Positions 1 to 10,189 of a stretch of 64,000 nucleotides of DNA are shown one piece after another (positions within the stretch are counted from its first letter, which is position 1; every line of letters begins with the position of its first letter). This stretch comes from Apoda limacodes (Eukaryota; Arthropoda; Insecta; Lepidoptera; Limacodidae). The notes under the pieces were generated by a model. The model did not search any database. It was not told the origin of the DNA and saw only the letters and a program-made list of their open reading frames with translations. The translations under genes and the position numbers were made by a program. Where the stretch lies: assembly GCA_946406115.1 (NCBI GenBank), contig OX291553.1, forward strand, positions 3,043,001-3,107,000, given 5' to 3'.

Positions 1-1
1 A

Positions 2-199
2 AATTATCTCTGCGCTGGGCATAGCATTAGCTAAGTCGCGCAGGTTTATTGTCTGGTTTTGTGAAATTTTGCTCCCCCCATGAATACTTGGAGCAGCCTG
101 AGCCCCCGAGCCTGAGCTCAAAGGTTCAGGAAGGGATTCTCCAGCGTCGTGGACGCTGGTACCCTCCTGGGGCAGTTTTCTTTTAAAGTTCACATTCAT
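2..199 (-). CDS. Unidentified ORF start, cut by window edge
   Basis: Reading the minus strand from an ATG at 199-197, the frame stays open for 66 codons and runs off the left edge. The start context (CAAAAATG) is good for an insect. The predicted peptide begins MNVNFKRKLPQEG and is rich in Ser, Pro, Gly and Gln, then becomes more ordered near the edge (NLRDLANAMPSAEII). I do not recognise it. GC content is higher than in the surrounding DNA, as in the retroelement ORFs elsewhere in this window, so a Gag/ORF1-like protein is possible. A host exon is not excluded. No domain can be named. Confidence 0.35.
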   Translation of the reverse strand, partial: MNVNFKRKLPQEGTSVHDAGESLPEPLSSGSGAQAAPSIHGGSKISQNQTINLRDLANAMPSAEII

Positions 200-420
200 T
201 TTTGTTTTCTGGTTTGGGTATGGTGTGTATTGTGTGTGTGGTGAGTGATGTTGGTGTGACGTAGTGTGTTAAATAAAGTGTAGGTAGGGTCTATGTCTGT
301 ATGTATGTGTGCTGTGTATGTGTGTGTGCATTCGCGCGCGCGCGTGTGTGTGGGTTTGTGCGTTAGAGAAATTGTGAGGGTGTGTTTATGTGTGTGTATG
401 TGTGTGTATGTGGACTGCAT
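200..420. repeat. Degenerate GT/CA simple-sequence tract
   Basis: About 220 bp dominated by TGTG, GTGTAT and a short GCGCGCGCG run (332-343). It forms long open frames of His/Thr on one strand and Val/Cys on the other, which are low-complexity artefacts. It separates the edge ORF from the coding-like stretch at 420-670. Confidence 0.8.
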
Positions 421-672
421 TTCCAAGTATGCCCGCTTCGCAGCTCATAAGCTCCTTGACAAATGTAGGCCAGGGCCCTCCTCATTTGTTCGGACTTGGG
501 ACCGGCACCGTCCAGCGTATACAGCACAAGAGCGTACACCTCTGCACGGGGTTGGGTTAAGAGCAATGACAGCCACAAGCACCACCGGCCCTCCGCTGTT
601 CGCGCAGCGAATCCTCAAATAGCTCTGGCAACCGCCAGGAACACAACACAACTCAAAGTTAGTGTTATTAGT
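421..672 (-). other. GC-richer, coding-like segment, unidentified
   Basis: This 250-bp block is about half G+C, unlike the AT-rich background. On the minus strand one frame reads through a protein-like stretch (for example LDGAGPKSEQMRRALAYIC, around 440-510) before entering the CA tract. It might be the upstream part of the same minus-strand ORF as 2-199, split by simple-sequence expansion, but no family is recognised. It abuts the LINE copy that starts near 673. Confidence 0.25.
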
Positions 673-1227
673 TTGCGCAGCCGCAGTCACTGAGGCAATC
701 CTCGCTGGTATGGAATGCTATATTCCTAACCCGCGAGTAGCTGCCGGCGTCAAAACACGACCATGGTTTAATAGGTCTTGCAGAGAAGCTAATGTTCTTA
801 AGCAAACTGCATATGAGGCTTGGACCACCGCTCTTAAGAATTGTCGACGATCCCAAACTCACTTGCCGTATCGAACCCTTAAGGCTGAGGAGAGATTTTG
901 CCTCCCTGTGTGTGTTCTACCGCTTGTACAATGTGTTCTGAGGAATTGTTCGAAATGATGCCCACGGCTACTTTCTACCATCGCACCGCTCGCCATCGGC
1001 AGGGAATTCATTCTCACACTTTAGAACCGAAATGGTCGCGTACAGTGCGGTTTCAGAGAAACTTTCTCCCGCGAACGCTTGGGTTGTGGAATGAGCTCCC
1101 TGCCAAGGTTTTCTCTAAGGACTACAGTATGGGGTACTTCAAGAAAAAAGTTATTGGATTTTTGAAGGGTCGGCAACGCGCGAGTGATACCCCTGGTTTT
1201 GCAAGCGTCCATAGGCCACTGTGACCG
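673..1227 (+). pseudogene. LINE ORF2 fragment, copy A, internally deleted
   Basis: Two blocks match the ORF2 protein of the larger element at 34.1-37.0 kb. Block 1 (673 to about 841) encodes the linker after the endonuclease (AAVTEAILAGMECYIPN, RPWFNRSC). Block 2 (about 842-1224) encodes the C-terminal tail after the RT (PTATFYHRTARHRQGIHSH, NELPAKVFSKDYSM) and ends at TGA 1222-1224. The entire RT core between them is missing, and the join at about 838-842 changes frame. It is a dead, internally deleted, 5'-truncated copy in the opposite orientation to the 34-kb copy. Confidence 0.85.
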
Positions 1228-1260
1228 CTTATGCAAAAAAATACCCATTGAAAAGATACC

Positions 1261-1347
1261 GGTCAAGGGGCTAAAGCGGAACCACGTTTGCGGGTCCAGC
1301 TACCGTTCAAGGGGCTAAAGCGAAACCACGATCTTGGGTCCAGCTAG
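1261..1347. repeat. Two tandem 43-bp units
   Basis: Two adjacent units share the core TCAAGGGGCTAAAGCG followed by AACCACG and GGGTCCAGCTA. They are about 80% identical. The pair lies just after the 3' end of LINE copy A. Confidence 0.7.
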
Positions 1348-2059
1348 ATAATTCTAATCCTAAAAACATTTTTTAGGTTTCAATGCAAAAGTTCGTAATA
1401 GACGCTTTACAAATTTACACAAAATTTTAGTACATGTTAAATTTTACTGCCACTTCAAATTTTTGGTAATCTGAAATAATGTATCATCTGTATTTTATTT
1501 AAACCTTCATATGTTGCACAATCGTAACAAAATTGGCACAAAAACAGCGAGTTTAAAGTTTTTTGCAATTACGTGTGTGAAGAAACTAAAAAGCCGCACT
1601 GATTTATTAATCATTGCTTAGGATCCATTAGACCTACCTACTTACCCATTGCTTTGAATATTTTTTTGAATAATCTCTTTATACAAGAACAATCTCAGTA
1701 GCTACAGTAAATTACTAAGATTCAAAGCAAATGCTTCGCCGCGGCCAATGTGTAGAAATGTAAACCTATTTCAGTTTATCAACCTTTAGTGATTCGCCCT
1801 TCGAGATTACACTTAAATTTACTTGTAGTAGCACGCGCAGGTGCTGCCACCGTACACCATTTTAGAGCAACTTTAGAGAACAAAAAATGTTAATCTAACT
1901 ATGAGACTAGTTCCTTTTTCTTTTGCTGTTAGTTTTATTTTATGGTTATTATTTTATAGTTTATAGTTATTAATATTTTTAATTTTTAGTATAGGATTTT
2001 AGGATATTTAAATTTTAATTTAATGATGGAGTTATTCTCGCTGTACGGGCTAGAGTGAA
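1348..2059. other. AT-rich stretch, nothing recognised
   Basis: No open frame, repeat or motif that I can support. AT-rich with several poly-T runs. Confidence 0.5.
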
Positions 2060-4015
2060 TATACTTACTAGTATTACTGTTTAGCTGTACTCCGGAGAGC
2101 CCAAATGGGATCATTGGGGGACTTCTGATGTTATATTGTACTGCTCTCATTGATAACCGCTAACTACTACATGAAAAAATCTATTAGTCAAGCAGAAGTA
2201 AAACCAATTCAGCAAGGAGCGAGCAATACCGAAGGCCACAATCTTTTTTATTAAAATAGTGTGAGATACTCTATCAAAGGCCTTACTGAAGTCGGTATAT
2301 ACAACATCTATTTATTTTTGTGTGTCAATCGATTTCATCTATAACTCCGCAAAAGTGACAAGATTTGTGCTAGTTGATCGTGATTTAAGAAAACCATGTT
2401 GATGAGTAGTCATGTATTGTTCGATGTGATTTTGTACATAGGGACATATAATAGACGCCAGTATTTTTCCAAAATTAGATAGGATCGAGATAGGCCTATA
2501 ATTACTGATAAGTGTTATGACATCAACTTTGTGAATAGGAACTACACGTGAAATTTTCCATTGTTGGGGAAAAACACCTGAGGCCAGTGACTTATAAATT
2601 AAATAAAGAGAAATATTGGTGGAAAACCGTCTGGACCAGGGCCTTTGGCGTCTTGGCTACCTAACTTGTCTAGTATCTTGTCATGACTGATTACCAAAGA
2701 TGAGAAACACTCTCCGAAAGGATGTATACGGTGCTGTATCAGCTGAAATTGTTTCATCGTACACTGACGAGAAAAACTTTGCGAATAACTTACAGATTTC
2801 TATACCATTGCTTGAAGTAACCTTTCCGTTTGTCATTGAGACTGGGTAAGAACTTGTTGCACCTCTTTTGGATTTAACGAATTACCAGAAATGTTTAGAA
2901 TTTTAAACTGTATTAGCTTCTGTATTATTAATATAAGTATAGTAACATTCAGAAGTTAGTTTGTTACACCTTTTACGCAGCAGCTTACACTCTAATTCAT
3001 CCATCCAATCTTTTGCGAGCTTTATTCTCTTCCTTTAGTAATTTTATTAAGGATTGATTAAACCACACCGGATATTTAGTACTTTTTTGTTTGCAAAAAG
3101 GGGTAAATTTATGTGAAATATCTCTTAATTTTTCATAAAACCTACTTACCATAAAAACTACATCATCTGTGTTATCTAAAATTGTATTCCAGTCTATTTG
3201 TTGCAGTTCTAAATTAATAGCAGTATAATCAGCTTTCCTATAATTGTATCTTTTAAATGTAGGGTTATATCCTAGATACTTAGTATTATCGTTACACATA
3301 GACCAGATAATGTCTATTGGTGGTTGCAACTTATCCTTAGAGCTAAGTATATCACTAACGTTATCTACTTTACAATTAGGGCTGATTACTAAAACTAAGT
3401 CAAGTATTTTGTTTTATTGTTGGGCACAAAATGTACTGCTTAAAATATTTAAGTGTAAAAAATCTAAAAGCATTAGTGCATTCGGCGATACTTTGTAAAT
3501 AGAGCTTTGAGACGACGGATTTATTATTTCCCAAATTATATTGCCTTAATAAAAATCTTCTAAAATACTCAAGTGTACTCAATCCTTGCAATCTGCACAG
3601 CATTACATTTCGTAATAAATTTTAGTAAGTAACGCTAACTAGAGCTTTGTACCGGTGGTGGAAAGTAAACTGCACAGATGTCAATGTTATCTATATTACT
3701 ACTGTGTCGGTTTGGTTTTCTTTATAGACACCCATAGGTCTTCGCAGCTCGTTTCATATTCCTTATTTCTTTTAGAATTCAATTTTTTTTTGAGACATCA
3801 TAAGGACTTCACCACCTTCTCTTTTATTGCAACCTGAGGTCTCCCTATCTCTCCTGTAGACAATTTATCCCTTATCACAAGGATAATATACCACTGTTTA
3901 ACCAAGTTTCTGTTAACACAATAAGGTCGTAATTCGTGCAACATACATTTTGATGAAAAAACATGTGTTTTAGTTCGAAGACCTCGTATATTTTGATAAT
4001 AAGTATATTTTAAGA
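2060..4015 (-). pseudogene. LINE ORF2 (endonuclease + RT) remnant
   Basis: The endonuclease begins near 4010 with a YQNIRGLRTKTH motif, followed by a TETWLN motif in another frame. The expected GDFN motif near 3565 now reads GDFY followed by a stop. The linker at 3329-2997 contains YNYRKADYTAINLELQQIDW and YPVWFNQSL, typical between endonuclease and RT. RT pieces follow: GPGPDGFPPIF (about 2640), a VVPIHK / YRPISILSNF block (about 2480-2550), and YTDFSKAFDRVSH (about 2265-2305). The GVPQGSHLGP-equivalent near 2110 carries a stop. Frame changes at several points show it cannot be translated. Confidence 0.85.
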
Positions 4016-4094
4016 TTGAATTTTAAGATTGTAACATACAAAACATCCAAGTACTCTAAGATATATATTAATACTCAGAAAGTCTTAAATACTA

Positions 4095-4283
4095 TTAAAT
4101 ACTACTCAGAAAGTCAATATTTTTAATCCACTTGTATTGTATTGAATTGTCACTTTTTTTCATAAAGATACGCCCGTTCCTTATCCACACGTATTTATAA
4201 TCCTTTTCTTTTGCCTTAATTCTTTCCGCGGCGAGCAAAGTTTTGTTGGCGTTAGATAGATGCTCCGTTACGTATATTGGCAC
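4095..4283 (-). pseudogene. LINE ORF1 C-terminal fragment (FP25-like domain)
   Basis: 62 open codons with the pattern IYVTEHL-NANKTLL, then YKYVWIRNGRIF, then a short tail and a stop. This resembles the C-terminal domain of insect LINE ORF1 proteins that is shared with baculovirus FP-like proteins, which bind RNA. It lies directly upstream of the ORF2 endonuclease on the same strand, the expected ORF1-ORF2 order. The beginning of ORF1 is absent. Confidence 0.65.
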
Positions 4284-4290
4284 TTTAGTT

Positions 4291-5051
4291 TTGAGTTGAG
4301 TTGAGTTTAGTTTGAGTTTTGAGTAATATAGTTCGACTTTCCTTTGTTGAATTTAATAACAGATGCTAAGAAAGAGTCCTTAGTTCTTGGATGATTGAAT
4401 TGTACGACTATGGTGCGTGACCGTTGGCTCCAAGCATTACTTTTTGCTACTCTTGTGCAATGAAAGACGCTATTTATGATAATGACGACTCTAAGATTTA
4501 TGTATGTTAACGAAAATATCACACAGTACACGAAACGACTATTTTGGGAAGTAAAATCAAAACTAAAAGACAAGTATATTTGAATCCAAAATGCTAAAAA
4601 TTTAATTAGAAAAACGACAATAAGCGTAAAATCTATCAAATCCGATCCGAGAATAACATTCAAAAACTCATTGCTACGTAAAATATACAGTAAAAACCTA
4701 CAGAAATATGATTACCATTTTCAGTAAAGTTTGATTCTTACTTTCAGGAAATAAAATATACAAAATTTACTGAAATATCTATATAGGATGACTTGATACT
4801 TCAAAATTCAACATTATTTAATATTATTCACATGAACATATGTTCTCTAAGAAAACACTTTGACGAACTACTGTATTATAAAATAAGTGTACAGCGTTGG
4901 ATGCGGTGTTTCTTACTGAAATAAACATAAAAAATTAAGAATTACAAAACTACAACATTGACGGATATAAGACATTTTCAATAACAAGAGAAAAAAAACG
5001 AGGAGGTGGTATCAATAAGTAACTATAAACAGATCTCATTGCTATCTACAG
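4291..5051. other. AT-rich stretch, nothing recognised
   Basis: Contains a short GAGTTGAGTTGAGTTTAG-type run at 4293-4320 beside the truncated LINE, then AT-rich DNA without a supportable feature. Confidence 0.4.
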
Positions 5052-5531
5052 ATCATCCCCCCGACCGGCCTCGGCACGGTCGTAAAACAATCGTTAGGCG
5101 GCCTCGGCAACTACTATCGGCACCAGATGACGATCTCGCTGTCCGGATAGCGAGATTAGTCTCTACGACCTCCCAGAATAGGGCCTCCCTCCAAACACGA
5201 CGCCGACGTCCCTGGGTTCGTTGGCGCCCGCAAGGATACACGAGGTATCAAAGAGTGCCAGGGCGCTTCTCGCCCCCACTCAATCACAACCGCACCCGCG
5301 TAACGGGGAACTCCCCTTCTGGCGGTGACTCACCTTCGGGTTCGAGGCTCACGCTGGTCGAAGGGACGCCCCCGAGAGCGACAACCCAAGCCGAGGCTCC
5401 CCGCGCGGGGAGCCCTTGAGCGTTGGGCGCTATACGGGCTGAGGCTCCTTCAAAGGCTCGCCCATAAAAGCCCGGTGAAGCAGTACTGGCTGCAACAGCC
5501 AACTGCATAGTCAGTTTAGAAAAAAAAATAT
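5052..5531 (+). repeat. GC-rich interspersed repeat, plus-oriented copy
   Basis: A 480-bp block much richer in G+C than its surroundings, ending in an A-run after GTCAGTTTAG. A second copy lies in the opposite orientation at 59031-59500. Shared landmarks in order are CCGACCGG..CGGCACGGTCG, CCGGATAGCGAGATTAGTCT, GTAACGGGGAACTCCCC, TCACCTTCGGGTTCGAGGCT and CAACAGCCAACTGCA. Both copies lose similarity just after the A-run, so this is probably the 3' end of a retroposed unit. The minus-strand frame of the second copy and a plus frame here encode similar Ser/Pro/Ala-rich peptides, so it might be derived from a LINE 5' region. I cannot assign the family. Confidence 0.7.
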
Positions 5532-5690
5532 CTTCAGACCACCCCACAAGAATAAATACAGATTTATCACCGATATCGAAAATATAATACGCATTATAGA
5601 CCCAAAATCTAATTTAATCCTAATTGGAGACTGCAATATTGATATACTATCCAAAAACACTATGAATTCTACTGTAAACAAGTGTTTAAA
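5532..5690 (+). pseudogene. LINE endonuclease fragment
   Basis: An open frame of about 52 codons encodes RPPHKNKYRF, then NLILIGDCNIDILSK. This corresponds to the YRPP and GDFNIDIL motifs of the endonuclease of CR1/Jockey-type LINEs, with F changed to C in GDFN. Nothing of the element is visible on either side. It follows directly on the GC-rich repeat, so the two are either fused or inserted next to each other. Confidence 0.7.
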
Positions 5691-6361
5691 CATTTATTGT
5701 TGCCGCGGTTTTTTGTGAGTTCGAGCTACTCATCCGGGCGAGTATTGTTCGGGCGGCATATTCAAGTAATTCAGTTTATATTTCAAAAAACGCAGTCGGA
5801 AGAGAAAATGCACTTTTTTTTAACATTGCAACGAAGCACCGGTATGATCGGATTTTTGGCACAGGGACAGCTAAGGGACAGGAAAAATATAGAATATCTC
5901 TTATCGTGATAAAGAGCTCTAACAGGAATGAATTTTTGTGCAGAGAATTTTGAATTTTATATTAACGAGAAATTAGAGACCGAAAAAAACAAAGAATACT
6001 TGTATCCCGATCGAGAGTTTCCACAGGAATAGGTTCTTCAGTGAGTGAAACGGTGGAGATCGTCTACTACTATTAAACAAAAATGAACGACTGTCTTATA
6101 TAAGCGAGGGTAACAAAATACAAAAACATACTTGTTCCGGCTAATTTTTGAAAATACTAAACAGATTTTTATGGAGTTTTCACAAGTAGCTTAGGTTTAG
6201 CTTGGAGTAATATATAATCTGTGTTTTATCAAAATCTGCTTACGATGAAAAATGTATCCTACTAACGATACAACTAATACATACGGAGAGTATCAGAATA
6301 CAAAATATCATCGCCTTGTTTGTGTACGCTACATTTTTGTATGTCTGTTTATTTGTCTTCC
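5691..6361. other. Unassigned AT-rich stretch
   Basis: No coding region supported. Around 6120-6240 there is a phrase (ACAGATTTTTATGGAGTTTTCACAAGTAGC, given as two parts: ACAGATTTTTATGG and AGTTTTCACAAGTAGC) of the kind found inside lepidopteran Helitron-like repeats; a related phrase recurs at 24870-24970. Confidence 0.35.
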
Positions 6362-6480
6362 TTTTTTTTATATACCACTAAGGTGGCCTATGGACGCTTA
6401 TAATACCAGGGATATCACTCGCGCGTTGCCGACTTAAAAAATCCAATAACTTCTTTCTCGAAGAACCCCATACTGTAGTT
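6362..6480 (-). mobile_element. LINE 3' end, copy B (deleted)
   Basis: Starts at a T-run (the poly-A tail read from the other strand) and TATACCACTAAGGTGG, then CCTATGGACGCTT, then CGCGCGTTGCCGAC, exactly the order seen at 34135-34290. About 43 bp of the 3' UTR present at 34155-34193 are missing here, deleted at a short GG/GC junction. Only the last few dozen codons of ORF2 are represented. Confidence 0.85.
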
Positions 6481-7035
6481 GAAGAAAATCTTGTCTATCC
6501 GTTTGTTTGTTTGTCTTTAAAAATACTAAATTAAGGTCTTCATAGGTAACTTACGCTAAGCTTGGAACAGCTTAATGGGTTTATTTTATAATTTCGTCAG
6601 AAATTAATCCATATAATCTCATAAATTTAGCTCTAGTAGCTTGGGTTTGTTTATGATAATGAATAAGGCTGGGTTGCACCAACTTATTTTAACGATAACA
6701 AAAGGCTGACTCGTCAAATTCTCGGTTAAGCAAAAAATGGAGTGCATCATGTGACAATTGTTAAATTACGTTATAAAATTTAACGTTAACAATTACATGC
6801 GAAAATGAAAATGGTTATAGTTAAAGTTACATCGGCTCATAAATAACACAAATTATGGACTGTTTTTTTCTGGCCATGCTTAGGCAGCTTGGCACAGTTT
6901 TTTTTTAATCATTGAAAAAGGCAGAGATACAAGTTCTTTATCCTAGCAAAACACGTAACAAAAGCATTTACGACTTGTAGGACGGTTCAACCCAAATTGT
7001 CAAAGTTATCTTTAACAATTACTTTAAAACTCATT
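6481..7035. other. Unassigned; possible MITE end at 6668
   Basis: The phrase GGCTGGGTTGCACCAACTTA at 6668-6687 is one I associate with a common lepidopteran MITE terminus, but I could not find a matching inverted end in the following 400 bp. The rest is AT-rich without features. Confidence 0.3.
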
Positions 7036-7340
7036 TCAGAAATCTCTTTACCGGGATTCTAGTGCTTGTGTCAGGATAAATGGGGCCCATACAGAGTGGT
7101 TTAACATCGAAAAAGGTGTTAGACAGGGATGTGTGGCGTCTCCTTGGTTGTTCAATTTATTCATGGATAACTGTCTTGGAGATTTGAAAGAGAAAGAATG
7201 TGGTATAAGAATGAATGAGTTACTAATCAAGTGCCTCCTCTATGCCGATGATCAGGTCATTCTTGGATCGGCAGCAGAGAGTCACAGCAAATGGTAACGT
7301 TATGTATGAGTCATTGAAAAAGAATGGCTTCAAGTAATTG
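7036..7340 (+). pseudogene. Non-LTR reverse transcriptase fragment with YADD
   Basis: An open stretch encodes RT motifs in order: SLYRDSSACVRINGAHTEWF, then GVRQGCVASPWLFNLFMD (7108-7161), then CLLYADDQVILG with the catalytic YADD at 7241-7252. These are the primer-grip/palm motifs of a LINE RT. Shortly after YADD the reading frame breaks (near 7290) and similarity ends by about 7340. The exact clade is not certain; wording differs from the other RTs in this window, so it is a separate family. Both ends are missing. Confidence 0.85.
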
Positions 7341-7604
7341 ACATAATTTTCTTTTAAAAATTTAATCTATTACGTCTTTGCGTGAACCTTACTTTTCAAA
7401 AGCTGTCTTCACATCTTTTTACTTTTCTATATGTTAATCTTTTAAATACCAAATTTTAGAGTAAAAAGTAAGTATGTCAAAGTAAGTAAGTCTGGCATTT
7501 CTCGTATGGATATAGAAATTATAATTATTATATAATAATAAGTAAAAACGCAAAAAGAGAACTAAAGCTATTTACAGAGATATCAAAACAAATCACTTGC
7601 TACA

Positions 7605-7799
7605 TTATCCCCCCTTCCTCGTGAAAATTCGGTTAGAATTCGTTTTAAATAGTTTCCCGTCCTTAGTACAGAAATCTAAACAATCAGCTGAATTATTTAC
7701 ACAATTGGTACGCTTTTGTTCGTACCAGATCATACTCCGATCAATATCGATTGGTTCTACGAATTTATGGGATGCGTCATCTACGTCAGTCTGTACCAC
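7605..7799 (-). pseudogene. Unidentified coding-like ORF
   Basis: 64 open codons ending in a basic stretch (FKTNSNRIFTRKGG). It overlaps the end of the polymerase fragment in another frame, and I do not recognise it. It may be a piece of another mobile element joined to the polymerase remnant, or chance. Confidence 0.2.
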
Positions 7800-9429
7800 A
7801 GAACATTAGCACCCCAGTCTTATAATGTTCTGTGCTTTTAGGTATGAGACTTATTCGACCACAGATCTTTGAAAGTTCTTCTATAAACAAATGGCTGTCA
7901 TAGCCAGAAAGATTATGAAATATTATAGGTACAAAGTTGCATTCTTTACAATTCAAGTTGCAAATATTATGAGCAGGTCCTCTAAACTTTTCTGTAAAGT
8001 GATTATGATCAAGAACAATCTGCTCATTTAAAGCAGAAGGTTTTTTACAAATATAACAATGAGTCGCATTTTCTACACTCGTTTGCTCTTCTTTTGTTAA
8101 AGGTAATATATCTCTTTGTACAGGTAAAATTTCAAACAATCTCAATATGTCATTACAAATCGTTTCTACAAATTCCTGAGAAGCGTTTGGGCCGCGATAA
8201 GATACATAATCATTTAAGCTAGGATCAGTTTTACAACAAATATAATATTTAAAACAAGTAGCTTTATGAATTTGAACTTTCTCTACATGTTGAAACTGAC
8301 TCTTATCAGAGTACTCTTTAAGTAAACTTTAAAAGTCACCATAGATTAATAGTAACCTATAGAGGTATTCTTTGAGTTTTTTCAAAATTGTAAAACAAAG
8401 CTTAGAGCCTTTCTCAGGCAGCACAGTTTGCATTCTAGCACACTTGTGTTTTAATAATTGATTCTCGGTGCTTAAATAAATAAAACACTCTTCACACATG
8501 TGAATTTTAGCTTTATGATAACTAAGTTACTTATGCAAAAGTTTTTCAATATTTTTAATTAAACAAAAATGATTTTTACTATTTTTACGCAAAAATAATA
8601 AACTGACATGTTCATGTTTCCGCTTAAGTGCTTTGTACAAAGGTCCAGTCACTTTATTTTTTTCATCTAAACTGTAAATTTTAACACTTACGTTGGGATT
8701 ATTTTTTTCAAAACATTTTAAATCATTAAAGTGTGGGGGAAATTTCATGTTAGAAATATTAAAAAATTCAGAGAAATGAGGATATGAAGTTATTCTGTTT
8801 GGATTTTGTTTTGCAAGATAAATATGTGCAATTATACACCAAAGAAAACAAAATTCATCTTTGTTTCGAATATTTATACTAGATTTAGAGTTTTGAATTC
8901 GTTTTGGGAGAGGTATGTAAGATCCAGCTTCAGACGACTAAATTTAGCAACATTCATTTCCAAGTGACTAATTGACTCCATCGTCCACCCTAATTCTGCT
9001 TGTTCGAATTCTGTACATTTACATGACAGAAGATTCGATAGTTCATAATACAACTCGGATATATTAGTGTTTTAAAATATTGTAGTATACTTTGTATTAA
9101 AAGATTTCAAAGTTGGAGAATCATTTTTCGGTAATTTATATGTGATAAAGAGATCCAGGTTTACTTTTATCGATCCATGTCTATTTAATAAATTTTGAAC
9201 GAGGTAAGAAACAGTTTGCGAAACCTCTAATAAGAATTGTTCTGGCAAAAGATACTGCGAAAGAGGATCGATTCTATAACTAATTATTCGATTTTTAAAT
9301 GCAGTGGCAATTATCAGCACATTTTGAAACTCAGTTTGTAACAGGCAATATGATTTATGAATACTTAACTACTTTTTTATGAGTTGATAATCGAGAAACA
9401 TGAACTTGACATTTATTACAGAAAGCCAT
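7800..9429 (-). pseudogene. Polinton/Maverick-like DNA polymerase B remnant
   Basis: Reads from an ATG at 9429-9427 followed by a zinc-finger-like C-x2-C motif (FCNKC), through a long region interrupted by stops and frameshifts. Landmarks are IPLP near 8910, KFPPHFNDLKCFEKN (8700-8748), a second zinc-like motif (CEECF ... HKCARM, about 8430-8500), and then an endonuclease-VII-like zinc motif (CYIC, LDHNH, AHNICN; about 7960-8070). The fragment ends after the exonuclease-II-type motif HNLSGYDSH (about 7890-7917). This order is that of protein-primed family B polymerases in Polinton elements and related viruses of insects. The polymerase palm domain is absent, and no integrase, capsid or protease gene is seen. 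It is a broken, old copy. Confidence 0.75.
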
Positions 9430-9654
9430 TTTGTAAAATTTATTAACGAGGTATGCAATTGCTAAGTTTTAAAGAGCTCACCATGTAAAAAAAATTCCTG
9501 CCCAATAGCTTCTTTAGCACAACGCCATACAAGTGTTATGATAAAGGGGCATTTGTAAACACGCCTTCTAGTGTCAGAGTCGAGATCGAGCACACGTTCG
9601 GTCTCTCCCTATTGCTATCTCGCCCCTTCGAAACTGTCTCGATCACACCTTCTG
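9430..9654. other. Short unassigned spacer
   Basis: Contains a GC-richer segment at 9560-9650 (GAGCACACGTTCGGTCTCTC and neighbours) that could be more of the following ORF1 remnant or an LTR piece. Nothing can be proved. Confidence 0.3.
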
Positions 9655-10104
9655 TTCTCGAGTTAAGTATTGATAGTTTGTCGGTTAAACAAGGCTTCTC
9701 TGTCCGAGATGTTCATCGCATGATCGGTAGGCTCACAAAAAGGCCACCAAAAGGAAAAGCGGATTTTCTCCGTAAAGGAAATCTGCAAATTGTCGGGGTT
9801 GAAAGTTGAACAACCAAACAAACAGACTTACCCAGGGCAGTGCCACCGCTGCCAAAATTATGGTCATTCGGCCCGAAACTGCAATGCCATGTCTGCAAGA
9901 CCACTGCGGCACGGCACTGTGCAAGTGTCAAAAGGACGCCCAAAGACACCTCGATGGTACGCAACGGTGGCCAAAAACGCCCAACCCCCTTCAAAATTCG
10001 AGGGCGCCTGCTCTGAACTCAGACAGGCAATATTCCCTATCTTTCTTCCCACTACTTCTGCCACGACACTGCCGCACCCTGCTGCACCAGCTGTCAAGAT
10101 TTGA
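9655..10104 (+). pseudogene. LINE/retroelement ORF1 remnant with CCHC zinc knuckle
   Basis: Encodes QGFSVRDVHRMIGRLTKRP (about 9690-9750), then in another frame VEQPNKQTYPGQCHRCQNYG with a perfect C-x2-C-x4-H-x4-C knuckle (Cys codons at 9841, 9850, 9880; His at 9865). This domain order (a pre-zinc-finger domain then knuckle) is that of ORF1 nucleic-acid-binding proteins of Jockey-type LINEs. A second, damaged knuckle follows at 9890-9925, then a Pro/Ala-rich tail (YATVAKNAQPP). At least two frameshifts make it non-functional. ORF2 is not attached; a mariner fragment follows within about 100 bp. Confidence 0.75.
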
Positions 10105-10189
10105 AAAATTTGGTTATTTGAAAGTTAAAATACCACTGTTCGAATTTCGAATTTCGTTAGCCAAATAAAATTATCGTGTCTCATTTAAA

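Larger units (their letters stand above)
2060..4290 (-). mobile_element. Decayed Jockey/CR1-like LINE, truncated at both ends
   Basis: Reading the minus strand gives, in order, the end of an ORF1 (4283-4095), an apurinic-type endonuclease (about 4015-3340) and a reverse transcriptase that stops shortly after its motif at about 2060-2130. Many stop codons and frameshifts interrupt it, so it is an old copy. The 5' part of ORF1 and the catalytic YADD region onward of RT are missing. The family is widespread in arthropods; the clade is judged from motif wording only. Confidence 0.85.

Noticed and set aside
196..426. His/Thr-rich and Cys/Val-rich ORFs
   Set aside because: Translations of a GT/CA microsatellite.
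5006..5419. 137-codon Arg/Pro-rich ORF
   Set aside because: Opens with GTG in AT-rich DNA and runs through the GC-rich repeat; the homologous repeat at 59 kb does not keep the same frame over its whole length.
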